Positions 10,001 to 18,593 of a stretch of 64,000 nucleotides of DNA are shown piece after piece. Position 1 is the stretch's first letter, and each line of letters starts with the position of its first letter. The notes under the pieces are model-generated. The model was not told the origin of the DNA, made no database searches, and was given only the letters and a program-made list of their open reading frames with translations. The translations under genes were made by a program, and so were the position numbers. The DNA is from Blepharisma japonicum (taxonomy: Eukaryota; Ciliophora; Heterotrichea; Heterotrichida; Blepharismidae), in contig CATKHK010000014.1 in assembly GCA_949751835.1 (NCBI GenBank), positions 372,001 to 436,000 on the forward strand, in the 5' to 3' direction.

Positions 10001-10652
10001 AATCAACTACATCGAATAGCACCATACTTCCGTCTTTATAGGAAACTAGCAAGTATTTATCAGAGAGTGGATCCCATTGTACATCTTCTGCAGCTGCTGG
10101 CTGTTTCGGCATTTCTAATCTTTTCACATTATCATGTCCCATTTCTGCAAACAGTGCTACTCCTTCTGCACAGCCCAGCGCAAACCTTCCTTCAACACTA
10201 GGGTGAAATCTCATTACACTTGGTCTTACTCCTACATAATTTGCCTTCCTAGTAATGGTCCTAGTAATTGTATTGAGGATTCTTATGTCCCCATTTTCAT
10301 GAAGGAATAAAATCTCGTTTTCTTTGAAAGGATTGAACTCCATCATAAGAACTGCAGTGGTCAGCTGCATATAAAGTTCTGGCTCATCGTGATTTATATT
10401 CCACACATAGAGGGAATTGTCTGATGAAACTGATGCCAGCAAGCAGGGGTTTGAGATACTCCATGATAAGCAGGAGATGGTCTGTTCGTGAGCGGCAATT
10501 ATTTTGGTTATGTTATAGTTGTCAAGGTCTATGAAGTAAATTGCTAGAGTTGAGCAGTAAGCAAGCAAGTTACCTCCACGAGCAAGGACTGATTTATTCC
10601 AATATTGACATCCTGAAGGACATAATCGAACCTGTTTCAGCATATCAATCAA
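7017..10652 (-). CDS. WDR17: WD repeat-containing protein 17
   Basis: The 1,211-aa protein matches vertebrate WDR17 along its whole length. The start (LKQVRLCPSGCQYWNKSVL) parallels the vertebrate start, and the end (ALMWAKVNPFSPMNDGSIIN) is almost the same as the vertebrate C-terminus. Residues ~1-640 form about 12-14 WD repeats, probably two beta-propellers (for example VKIWDLR, VRVYDLASG, IMIWDIRTGNC). Residues ~640-1190 are helical, TPR-like, with IEAAKIHLKLGNIRQYCELM. The molecular role of WDR17 is poorly defined; it has been tied to retina and ciliated cells, which fits its presence in a ciliate. All 22 Trp codons are UGG although about a third of Trp elsewhere in the window is UGA. No intron. 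An in-frame alternative start exists at 10643 (MLKQVRL). Confidence 0.95.
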   Translation of the reverse strand: MIDMLKQVRLCPSGCQYWNKSVLARGGNLLAYCSTLAIYFIDLDNYNITKIIAAHEQTISCLSWSISNPCLLASVSSDNSLYVWNINHDEPELYMQLTTAVLMMEFNPFKENEILFLHENGDIRILNTITRTITRKANYVGVRPSVMRFHPSVEGRFALGCAEGVALFAEMGHDNVKRLEMPKQPAAAEDVQWDPLSDKYLLVSYKDGSMVLFDVVDSSILQTFDRQGAGIRSIAWNKKSPGEFFTTSDKIAALKVWNVSKASPIDTIKLGNTGIRQISYLHDRASLICSFKSGAVGVFSLIKKKLEFCTESGHAETVFDIKINPQNKNLLATASYDGSVKIWDLRTMKNIETLYSDALEPGQHKIQAKSVLYGVAWGPDTLIAACGAKGDVYLFDYSKPKLLHRFRPTIEAPIFRIDWSPLDSNMIAIGTSDNYLVTIRLDEKRLVKTKMIRHVHTVYGVSWHPTIPNRIATGCQDSRVRVYDLASGNDTCIELRGHDAKVFNLVWNPEFNNLLASSSDDRSIIVWNTTEKNIYRRLAGHTQNTRAVAWNSELPWMLISGAWDSKIMIWDIRTGNCLYTAHEHHADIYGICTHPARPFLFISCSRDTSIRFWSLEDYVEKLEIKALVNQDLSNLVSFQGSLDPNAPFTLCGSGSKAVLQKMESYNEVERYKALLTFFRFRGGEDEFFDILNFLLNKKECNPNDQILPIESICQSKKSRAAELETASGMAFLGSALAKKEDRLIEAAKIHLKLGNIRQYCELMIKLEKWERALAFAPGFCLDYWQNVAERYAQYLGQNEKEETAAVYLACGKVDKAIKFFQKRRDHDDALLVAASKSAGVFGVVPQEGPRGAAEGQHDVSKLQEITSNLAEEFFADCNSILSAASHLSLPDPDGALTKLLRAHEVTYAYVLAKLYLLPQKNILFILAKKAEKSQDWELMMKLLENNLDLKELFAARLPVGYDYKTFSLLDQNDYANKAEDEHRAGRLKEAIRYYVVARYAQKACQVAITMFREYLQQGNDLSELFEMIEYLGYLNLEPVTKEVKAEILAIGALLGAIHSTWRGYSISHILTTTYINICRHQNLNLPIPFSFGMMLNVLQDIKRIPEQVKEQIPGIISNLNPEDGESLQYIYEGLGKREISQQANNKIKLIGSNLPANNLHANMPVSVFNRRIIQGPSYSMGNFAIGLDEALMWAKVNPFSPMNDGSIINPY

Positions 10653-10669
10653 TTATTTATCTAGAAATA

Positions 10670-10813
10670 ATGGAAAAGAATGATTTCATAAATGAAGTGA
10701 AAAGTGATCCTGAGAAATATAGAAGGATATATGGTAAGTTATTAGTGATATGGCATAAATGGATAATTTCGTATCGCAATTGAGAGGATGGAAATTTGGA
10801 AATAAGAGATTAA
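10670..10813 (+). CDS. Possible small orphan ORF
   Basis: A 47-codon frame, MEKNDFINEVKSDPEKYRRI and on, starts 18 bp from the divergent WDR17 start codon and reads through one TGA (as Trp) at 10781 to a TAA. Charged residues and codon use look coding, but the frame is short. I cannot exclude that it is the open first exon of something larger or a chance frame. Confidence 0.3.
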
Positions 10814-10922
10814 TAGCTATTTTAGAAGAATTATCTTTAATCAGTAATTAAGAGATAAGAACATCTTAATAAAATAGGATTTAGAATAAATTGAATATTT
10901 TGTTCGCTCACAGATTTCAAAA

Positions 10923-11681
10923 ATGTCACATAGAAGCCAAAACCTAATAGAAGAAAACAGCCGCCTCAAAGAAGAAATTTTAAGACTAAAAGATGCGCTA
11001 AAAAAATCTCTTAGAAATACCAAGCAATCACCAGCACCTAGATCTAGAAATCACTCTTCCAAACTCTCAAGGCCACAATCTGGCAATCGAAGCAATAATA
11101 CTTCAATAGCAAAAAAAACAAAAAAATCTAAAAGTTCTGAACGACCAAGCTACCCTTTCCTGCAGGTTTCTCAACACAAACAAAGCTCAATCCAAAAACA
11201 AAAAATCAGTGATTCTGGCTATGATGAAAATCAAAATGACGAGTTTGAAAATTCATCACATGGATCATGTATCTTAAAAGATGTTCTTAGTGATGAATCC
11301 TCAGGACTTTTTCATTACAAGCCTGGATCTGAACTCAGCACTGCTTCAAAAAAAAATATCATCCAAGAATTAGAAAACGAGTATCAGTTAAAAGAGCAAT
11401 TCTTACTAGATGAGATCGAAACCTTAAAAGAAGAAAACGGAAAACTAAAATTAAAATTAAACCATTCTGAATCAGTAAAACCAAGAAAATCCAACGTATC
11501 TACTAATAGATGCTCATCAACTCCTAAAAATATAGGAAACAGAAGCGGAAGTGGGAGATCAATCATTTATGAAAAGATATTTACACCATTAAAAGGCAAG
11601 CAATGCAAAACCTGCGACCACTTGCTCTCAATAGGGTACTCTACAAGGTATTGCCCAAAGCACGGGCATTCAGGATGCTAA
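10923..11681 (+). CDS. Coiled-coil protein with C-terminal Cys/His cluster
   Basis: The 252-aa protein is not recognised. It has a short N-terminal coiled coil (NSRLKEEILRLKDALKKSL) and a long basic Ser/Lys-rich linker. A second coiled coil covers residues ~140-180 (LENEYQLKEQFLLDEIETLK). The C-terminal motif CKTCDHLLSIGYSTRYCPKH has four Cys and one or two His in zinc-finger-like spacing (C-x2-C ... C-x2-H). The layout suggests a cytoskeletal or centrosomal scaffold with a small zinc-binding tail, but that is inference. No intron and no Trp at all. Confidence 0.75.
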   Translation: MSHRSQNLIEENSRLKEEILRLKDALKKSLRNTKQSPAPRSRNHSSKLSRPQSGNRSNNTSIAKKTKKSKSSERPSYPFLQVSQHKQSSIQKQKISDSGYDENQNDEFENSSHGSCILKDVLSDESSGLFHYKPGSELSTASKKNIIQELENEYQLKEQFLLDEIETLKEENGKLKLKLNHSESVKPRKSNVSTNRCSSTPKNIGNRSGSGRSIIYEKIFTPLKGKQCKTCDHLLSIGYSTRYCPKHGHSGC

Positions 11682-11870
11682 TTGAAAAATATAAATTTTC
11701 TGATTAAAACTCAAAATAATTTAAAGATAAATTATAATGACCAAATAACCATTTATATAAAGTTAAGTTCAGTGCATACATTTTTTGTTTATATATTGGC
11801 TACAATCTTGATATTTATATTTTAATATAACAAAAAATCAAAATTTAATGTCTATTATAAAAAAAACCAA

Positions 11871-12569
11871 ATGAGTCAAAAACAACTACCAAAAATTGAT
11901 CTTTCTCAAGAAGACAAGCCATGGTATGAAAAATCTCCTATGATACAAAATTATCCGGGCTATTCCACACCACAAGTACCTTCGTATGGAGGGTTTTGTG
12001 ATCTAATCAGCAGCCAGAGACGTGGATCATTAAAGACAGAAATGCTACCCCAACCTCAAAAGGAGATCAATACAAATTCTAATGACTCAGCAGAAGATAG
12101 TCCGCTACTTCATATAATTCCACAGAAGATGCTGGGGTTTTCTTTTTTGTCAATGTTAGAACAGAATGAACCTAAGAAAAATTATAATGACGAAGAATTA
12201 TTTCACCCACCTCTTTATATAGATATTGACCCAAACACTGTCCCAGAAGCCCAGGAAAGGCTTGAGCAAAGTCCATACTTGTCTGGCAATGCTGAAAATC
12301 AATATGAGGGATTTGAGTCTAACGAACAAGGGGATCATGGATCGATCAGAAGAAATAGCAGAAGAGCTGTGACTGAAGTATATGAGAATCCCAATGTACA
12401 TCTACAATATAAGAGAATAAAGTATAGAAAAAATCGAAACTTCGATAGAGTTATACAAACTGAAAGTGTGGGCGACTTTAAGATGGCTTTTGAAAAAGAA
12501 AAAAACGAAACTGGCAATATAAGTCCTCCAAAATTTGAGCATCTTCATAGAAATAATAATGAAATATAA
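11871..12569 (+). CDS. Orphan protein, GYSTPQ/QRRGSLK family, copy 1
   Basis: The 232-aa protein is of unknown function. It shares four blocks, in the same order, with the gene at 13605-14147: GYSTPQVPSYGGFCDLISSQ, QRRGSLKTEMLP, SPLLHIIPQKML and a basic end block (YKRIKYRKNRN). The shared RRGSLK is a basophilic kinase-type sequence (RRxS). No membrane segment or known domain is visible, and the protein looks mostly disordered. This copy carries an N-terminal extension (MSQKQLPKIDLSQEDKPWYE) absent from copy 2. It is separated from copy 2 by about 1 kb of spacer on the same strand, which suggests a tandem duplication old enough for the rest to have diverged. Confidence 0.7.
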   Translation: MSQKQLPKIDLSQEDKPWYEKSPMIQNYPGYSTPQVPSYGGFCDLISSQRRGSLKTEMLPQPQKEINTNSNDSAEDSPLLHIIPQKMLGFSFLSMLEQNEPKKNYNDEELFHPPLYIDIDPNTVPEAQERLEQSPYLSGNAENQYEGFESNEQGDHGSIRRNSRRAVTEVYENPNVHLQYKRIKYRKNRNFDRVIQTESVGDFKMAFEKEKNETGNISPPKFEHLHRNNNEI

Positions 12570-13604
12570 GAAAAAAAAACTTATGAAAACTAATAAATAA
12601 GCATCTTTATCAGTTTCGGTATTAATATTTATTAAAACTATCCAAAAATTTCTTTTTTAAGCTTCTGAATGACACTTATCACTCCTTTGCTTTGCTTCCC
12701 TAGCTGCTTACCAATCCTATGAAGCCAATTATGTCTCCTTTTGAGAAGGGTTTGCATTACCCCTAGAAGAACGGGACTACTGTACCATATAACTGAGTTA
12801 TTTAGTCTAAAAATATAATGCCATTATAGCTTTTCGGTTTCAGGATGTGATGAATCAAAAAAAAACCACTGGCCAATGAGAAATATAAATATAAATAATC
12901 AGTTCTGCAGTGCTCTTTTTCCTACTAGAAACAGATTCTGACTTTAGACTTCAGTAAGGACTCCAGACGAATATCAGGCCACAGGGCTAAGCAGGCTGAT
13001 AATGCTGCTAGTTTATTTTTATTTCTTCAAATAAAAAATTGAATAAGATTTCATTAATTTCAAAGCTCTTAAAACTAATTTTTGAATTTCATCTTTTCAG
13101 TAACTAAAAACTATTTCAAATCACAGCAAAGCCAGATATATATAAAATCTGATTGCTTTTTTTTTGGAAATTGTAAAATTAATTGCACTATGTCAGAAAT
13201 CAAAAGCTTTGCAATAATTAAATTCTTTCATCGTTAATAAGGCAGCTATCAATTTTTTTATATAAAATAAATTTTGATGTAAAAATCAAAAAAAGTGGAA
13301 CGAGTAACCATATTGTTTTGAGTCATAATTAAAAAAATACTTTGTAATCTAAGCATCAGTTATTACTTCTTTTAATATTAATTGTGTTAGCTCTTCAATT
13401 AATTTACTTAATTTTATATATAAAATTAAGTAAACCTTTAAGCACTATTAAGGATATTCATAAAGATTTCACAATTCAGCCCATTAAGCAGTTTTTTAGC
13501 TCTCATATAAATGATAATCAGCATTTAATTTTCAAAATTTGAATTTTTTTTCTATTGAATTACTTTTTATTATGTAACCATTATTATATAAATAAATTCA
13601 AAGA
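12570..13604. other. Spacer between the two paralogs, with an unexplained island
   Basis: About 1 kb between the two GYSTPQ paralogs. The part from ~12640 to ~13010 is visibly richer in G+C than the surrounding spacer and holds a stop-free minus-strand frame (12648-12830) plus a short hairpin (AGCAG...CTGCT near 12992-13011). The rest (13010-13604) is AT-rich with nothing recognisable. Confidence 0.5.
12648..12830 (-). pseudogene. Stop-free basic reading frame, possible gene remnant
   Basis: Reading from a TAG at 12648 back to a TAA at ~12830 gives about 60 codons that include VLLGVMQTLLKRRHNWLHRI and LGKQSKGVISVIQKLKKEIF. The only ATG is internal (VMQ). The segment upstream also contains short protein-like frames (for example FLIGQWFFFD) separated by stops. 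With two stop codons in AT-rich DNA a run this long is uncommon but not rare. It could be a decayed gene, an exon of an unrecognised gene, or an RNA gene read by accident. Confidence 0.25.
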
Positions 13605-14147
13605 ATGTTACCAGCTTTTCAAGGCTATTCTACTCCTCAAATTCCTGCTTACTCTACCTTTGAAGATTTAATAAACCAGCAGCGTAGAGGATCATTAAAG
13701 GGCTATATGCTACCAGATGGATGCTTAAGTCCATGTAGTTCAGATGAATCCCCATTGCTTCATCTAGTTCCACCTCAATTTATTAGAGATCTTCCTTCTC
13801 CATCAGAGCATACCTCAAATTCAAATAACATTAATGATCTATCTGAGCTGCATAAAAAGCTATTTCCAGACACTTCTCCAAGGCAATACTTTATAAATAT
13901 CATGCCAAGTGATATCATCGAAGAAGCAGAAAAATTGGAAGGAAGTCCTTTCTGCGCAGAAGGGATTAATAATGATTTTCCAAGTCCCAATGACGGAATG
14001 CAACAAAGCAACTATGTAAGAAATGATATTGAAAATAATGATTTTCCAAAAGGTGTAGTAATCAGGACGAAATATAGGAAGAAAAGAACAGTCCCAGGTT
14101 CAAGTAATGAGAACACAATGAACTCGAATAATATAAATACAGCTTAA
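13605..14147 (+). CDS. Orphan protein, GYSTPQ/QRRGSLK family, copy 2
   Basis: The 180-aa protein begins MLPAFQGYSTPQIPAYSTFE and shares the blocks QQRRGSLKGYMLP, SPLLHLVPPQF, a middle block (FINIMPSDIIEEAEKLEGSP, compare IDIDPNTVPEAQERLEQSP in copy 1) and a basic end (IRTKYRKKRT) with the gene at 11871-12569. Function is unknown. It is Ser/Asn/Pro-rich with no membrane segment. The conserved blocks are separated by variable low-complexity sequence, the pattern of short binding motifs in a disordered protein. The upstream region has no further open frame, so it starts about 30 residues later than copy 1. Confidence 0.7.
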   Translation: MLPAFQGYSTPQIPAYSTFEDLINQQRRGSLKGYMLPDGCLSPCSSDESPLLHLVPPQFIRDLPSPSEHTSNSNNINDLSELHKKLFPDTSPRQYFINIMPSDIIEEAEKLEGSPFCAEGINNDFPSPNDGMQQSNYVRNDIENNDFPKGVVIRTKYRKKRTVPGSSNENTMNSNNINTA

Positions 14148-14557
14148 AATTAAGATATCAGTTTTAAAATAATTTAGAATATAAAGAAGTTTGCAAATTT
14201 ATTAGTGTTAAAATCTTATTGTTTTTAGCATAAAAATGCAAAAGATCATTTCGGTTTGCTTTGGTGATAATGATTAAACCTTTTTTCTAATTTTAAATTT
14301 TAAACTTAAACTTAAATATTAAAATTTCGATTTTAAGCATTAAATTAGAGCCATCAATAATAGCTTAACTCATATTGGCATATAAGCATTTAATTTTTTT
14401 GAAACTTTCTTATTTTTCAAAATTTGGAGTGTTTGAAAAAAAAGTATTTTGTGCTCTCTACAGAGTCCTACAGTGTGCTTATTGTTTGAGTGTTTCAAAA
14501 TAAAGCGTGAATATTAGCGAACATAATTTACATTCTCAAATGCTACTTTACTTAACT
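14148..14557. other. Convergent intergenic spacer
   Basis: AT-rich sequence between the stop of copy 2 (plus) and the stop of the PP2C gene (minus). I see nothing in it beyond short homopolymer runs. Confidence 0.5.
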
Positions 14558-15817
14558 TTAAGCATCATCAACATAAGACACCACCACAGTGATGTCATCT
14601 CTTTTCCCTCCAACCCACGAATGCCCAGTTTTTCTTGAAATTTCTTCACTAAAAGGAGTGCTTTCATCGCTGCTCATTCTTGCTCTTGCCATCTCAACTA
14701 AATTTTCAGAGATTTCCCTCAAATTCATATGATCTCTGTAAGATACTTTTACTTGCTCAAGAATCTCATCAACAAATAAATTATCTCACAGCCCATCTGT
14801 TCCCATCACAATGATGTCATTTTTCTGAACACTTATCAAATAATTATCAGCATCAGACACACAGTCTGAGTATTCCAGCCAATGGTCTTTTATATAAAAG
14901 CTTTGTGAATTATTTTCTGAAGTCGTTAATAATTGCAGCTCTGTGAATTTCCTTGAAATTTGATAAGGAACATTAAAAGAGTGTTGTTTTGCTGTTGTCC
15001 GGAACACAACTATAGGTTTTTTCCCATTATTTCTTATTAGCATTAGCCCACAATCCCCTAAATTTGAAATTTGGAGATGATTGCCAAGCAGAGAAATCAA
15101 AAGGAAAGTGGAACTCCCACCACAATTTGTTTTTTGATAGGCTTGTGTAATTATTTTTTCGCAGTTAAGGCCTTTTAAGTAAACTTTGTTTGAGGTCTGG
15201 AAATTGGCATTAAAGGAAGCATCAATCTTATCAGTGATTTCTTTACAATTTTTCATAAGTTCTGAAGAAAATGCAGCACTGGAGATTCCAAAATCTCGCT
15301 TTACACCACCAACGCCATCTGCAATGCCAATAGCAAATTTTGAACAAAAAAAGGCGTCTTCATTAATATCTGATTCTTTCCCTTGGGAAAGCCCTTCACT
15401 GATAAATTGATATTTAATGTTGCATTTTGAAGGTTTTCTGTTACTATTAGCAGGTTTTATGATTTTTATATAGTTCGCTATAAAGCCAAGTTTGCTCATC
15501 CTTTGCGGGAAAGCTTCTAGTGCAAATTTAATGTCCTTTTTAACCAACAAAAATTCTGACTCAGCAGATAGCCATAACTCGATAAAATATTCTTTATAAG
15601 TTATAGAATAAGAAAGAGGAATTAAAACTTTCCAAGGTGGAGAAGTGAAGCTACCCATGATATAGACTTGCTCCAAGGTTGCACCTTTATATGATGAGAT
15701 GCGGACTAAGCACTTGCCTCTGTGTCTCTGATAGGCTGCGTGCATGATCTGCAGATTTTTGCGGAAATTTTCCAAGGCTTTTTGGACTTGACTGTCTTCG
15801 GATTCATAAAAGTTCAT
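14558..15817 (-). CDS. PPTC7-like PP2C phosphatase with N-terminal E-set-like domain
   Basis: The 419-aa protein has a PP2C domain (residues ~130-415) of the PPTC7/Azr1 type: NEDAFF, GIADGVGGVKRDFGISS, ISNLGDCGLMLIR, GTDGLWDNLF and KRDDITVVVSYVDD. The four metal-binding Asp positions are all present, so it should be an active Mn2+/Mg2+-dependent Ser/Thr phosphatase. PPTC7 relatives act on mitochondria. TGA at 14786-14788 is the Trp of GTDGLWDN. Residues ~35-115 (LEQVYIMGSFTSPPWKVLIP) resemble the E-set/glycogen-binding fold of AMPK-beta-type proteins; that part is inference from one motif. No intron. No obvious mitochondrial presequence. Confidence 0.85.
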
Positions 15818-17062
15818 CTTATGTTTATTTTTATTATTTTCTGGAGCAGTCGGTTTTATTGGACAAAATAATTCCTAAATCATGATGGTTCATAATTTAA
15901 AAAATAAAAGGAAAGAGATGAATAATGCTTCCACAAGAAAACAATTAAATTATTTTTTGATTATTATAAAAGTTTTACATTACTGAATCACATTTATCAG
16001 TCATAAATTATATGGAGGAGCATACTGTGCTCAACCTTGCCGCAATTACTTTAAATCGATTACTAAGTATTCTATGATCTCTAGCCTAACAACTCTGTGA
16101 GAATCTTAATATTTAAGTAGTCCAAAAGTGTATTTTTAACAAATGCCGCTGATTCTTCCAAAGATTTTCTAATGAAAGTCTTAGATAATGATGATGATAA
16201 AACAGAAAGAAACCAGTTAAAAACTTTTACGCTGTCGATTTAAAAAAAAAATTAGACCAATAATTCAAATGCTAAGATGCATTCAATTTCAATTTTCTTT
16301 TTTTCTTTATATTAAGACAATACCTTGGACCAATAATTGAAAGTCTTGGGTTCACTGAATTTCAATTTCGTATTTTATTTATTGCACCTCTTATAGCTTG
16401 CTGTTAAATCCATTTGGAAGATAAATGGAGTTACTGAAAATTGTTTTATGAATTTTTAAATCAATTTTTTAAGAAACTAATACGCTTAAACTCTGAGATG
16501 CACCATAAATTGATATGAGAATAAGATATAAATATATTCCTCCAATACTCTAATAGTGAGTCCTAAGCCCATAGAGCATTTGAATTATTTTTAGCTAATT
16601 TACTATTTAAAATTCTTCACATTTAGAAAGATTTCAAAGATTTGTTGTAATTTAGGATAAGACTAATTCCTACCCATAAAGCTGAATAAAAATGAAGTAT
16701 TTTTATTTTTGTAATATAATTTAATTACTTAATTAAAATATAATTTTAGTTGAAATCAATCTATTTCACTGGAGTTTTGACTTAATAAGAACCTTGACAT
16801 TGCTACCATATAATTAACTCTTTTTATTGTTGATTCTTTACAATGACTTCAATTATTTTTTCTTCATAGATTTTTAACTAAATTATTAAGAAAAATTAGC
16901 TTTGTATATATAAAATTGTATTTTAATTATCTATAGAGACTTTTCACTGCTTTCGCCTAATTATTTTCTCGCATCTTAAAAGAATCAATAAATTTGAATT
17001 ATTCAATTTTATTCATACGTGTTTATTTAGATAGCTAATTATAATCTCAACTTACTGCAAGA
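15818..17062. other. Long AT-rich spacer with a short degenerate repeat
   Basis: About 1.2 kb without a convincing gene. It contains two imperfect copies of GACCAATAATT...TTCAATTT (starting ~16255 and ~16329, ~74 bp apart). A 40-codon open stretch before 16240 lacks a good start. No RNA gene seen. Confidence 0.5.
16254..16372 (+). repeat. Imperfect direct repeat, ~45 bp unit, ~74 bp apart
   Basis: Copy 1 begins TTAGACCAATAATTCAAA and copy 2 TTGGACCAATAATTGAAA; both end in a TTCAATTTC-like block. They look like a local duplication that has decayed. No function is implied. Confidence 0.4.
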
Positions 17063-17446
17063 TTACATATGTGGAAAAGTATCTAATAACAAATTGGTAG
17101 CAATTGCTCTCTTGTTAATAAAAGTCACTGAGCTTCGATGCGCTCTTGAAGTAAAATTTGCTCGAGGACTAGGCAAAACTTCGATTCCGTGGCTTGCCTT
17201 TATACACCTTGGAGTTTTGAGATCTTGGTGATCAAAACTAAAAGAAATGTCAGCTAAACTTTGAGTTTCAGCTCGTTTTCTCAAGCGAGGAGACAAATAA
17301 TCGCTTTTGTTTACATTTGACGAAGGAATTCGTAATTTTGGGATATGTTTTGGAGACTCACAAAAAGATAAGTGCGGTAGTTGTTGAGTATCTAAAAGGT
17401 TCAATCTTGTCATGGGTTTTCGCCGCGGATTGATGGTTTGTTCCAT
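17063..17446 (-). CDS. Small basic orphan protein
   Basis: The 127-aa protein starts MEQTINPRRKPMTRLNLLDT and is rich in Arg, Lys, Ser and Pro (SPRLRKRAETQSLADISF, LPSPRANFTSRAHRSS). It has no membrane segment, no Cys motif and no Trp. The SP and RxxS sites look like phosphorylation sites of a disordered regulatory protein. I do not recognise a family. It stands isolated between two long AT-rich spacers. Confidence 0.6.
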   Translation of the reverse strand: MEQTINPRRKPMTRLNLLDTQQLPHLSFCESPKHIPKLRIPSSNVNKSDYLSPRLRKRAETQSLADISFSFDHQDLKTPRCIKASHGIEVLPSPRANFTSRAHRSSVTFINKRAIATNLLLDTFPHM

Positions 17447-18083
17447 TTTATTGATCTGTTAGTAAGAAATTCAATCAAAGAAAACTGATAATCATTTTTA
17501 TCATTTTGAGTAATGGAAATTTAGAAAGTGATGAAATTGAGGTTGATAGAAAGAAAAAAATTTAATTGTTGGCTGGCAATTTCCATATTTATATCTTTTT
17601 GAAGTAGAATGCTAGATCCGATTTTTGTACATAAAGGTAAATTGTTATGTAATCATAATTATTAAAAATCTTATGTATTTAATTAGATAAAATGAATAGA
17701 TGCAGATATGTTCATTGAAATTATCATTTGAAAACTAATTAGGAATTTAAGCAACACCTTAATTTTTGGCTCATCATTTTAACTGAAAAGCGGTATAGCT
17801 TTCAAGCTGCTTGACTTATTGATTTATTATCATAAATAAATTTAGTAAAAGTGCTCAATTATTAAATAAAATCTTGCATACACTGTTAAAAAATGCTTCT
17901 AAGATTTTATTTATCAAAAGTTGAAAGAATTTATTTTATACCTATTGCATATTTCAAATTAGCATCCATTCTTAAAACTATTAATGATTAATTAATTATT
18001 TAAAAATAAAAAATTCACTTTTAGTAGAACTTATATTTCAGATAACTAACTTTTTGAAAATAATTCTGAATTAATTCAAAAAT
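17447..18083. other. AT-rich spacer
   Basis: About 640 bases of AT-rich sequence upstream of the small basic gene. I see no gene, repeat or RNA signature. Confidence 0.5.
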
Positions 18084-18416
18084 TTAAAAATAGTGTCATA
18101 GTAATAAGCAGCAGCAATTGTTGCTATGTATAGGATTCCTGCTTATTCGATTTTTCTCATTTTGAACTCATAAGCTCGTACACATTGTACTCTCTATTTG
18201 CCTTCCTTTATTAATAATTTCAGGATCTTTTGTGGAGTTCAACAGAGTTATCATTGAACCATTCTTTTCATCCCTTAATCAATTTCTCGGATAAATTTCT
18301 TCACCATCTAAACTCTCTGCTCTAGACTCGATTTTTCCAAATGAAATAATGCTTGCTTTGCCAGATTCAATAGAGTTTGAGCTTACATTATTGCATGAGC
18401 TATATTGCTGGTCCAT
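18084..18416 (-). CDS. Small orphan protein, seen only with UGA as Trp
   Basis: A 110-codon frame opens with MDQQYSSCNNVSSNSIESGK and continues through GKIESRAESLDGEEIYPRNW, with three TGA codons read as Trp, to TAA at 18084. The first ~85 codons look coding (mixed charge, few AT-only codons). The last ~13, a run of Cys and Leu, look less so. A GT...AG 15-mer sits inside (GTACGAGCTTATGAG), but it lacks the A at position 10 seen in every other intron here, so I leave it unspliced. Function unknown. A head-to-head kinase gene starts 178 bp away. Confidence 0.45.
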
Positions 18417-18593
18417 GTCTATTTAGCCTAAAATAATTTAATTGGAATGATCAGCTAAAATTACTGGACTTATCACATAAATTATCAAACAGTTTAAAAA
18501 TTTGGGCAATCTTTATTAGAGAGATTTTATATCTTTTTCAAAATTAATTTCATAAATTATCATAGGGAGTTATAATTTCAATAATATTGAATT

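Noticed and set aside
16120-16240. 40-codon open stretch ending in CTGTCGATTTAA
   Set aside because: No start codon at the front, no matching intron and no recognisable protein.
18131-18177. 15-nt intron GTACGAGCTTATGAG in the small gene at 18084-18416
   Set aside because: It lacks A at position 10 and contains no in-frame UAA/UAG, unlike every other intron seen.
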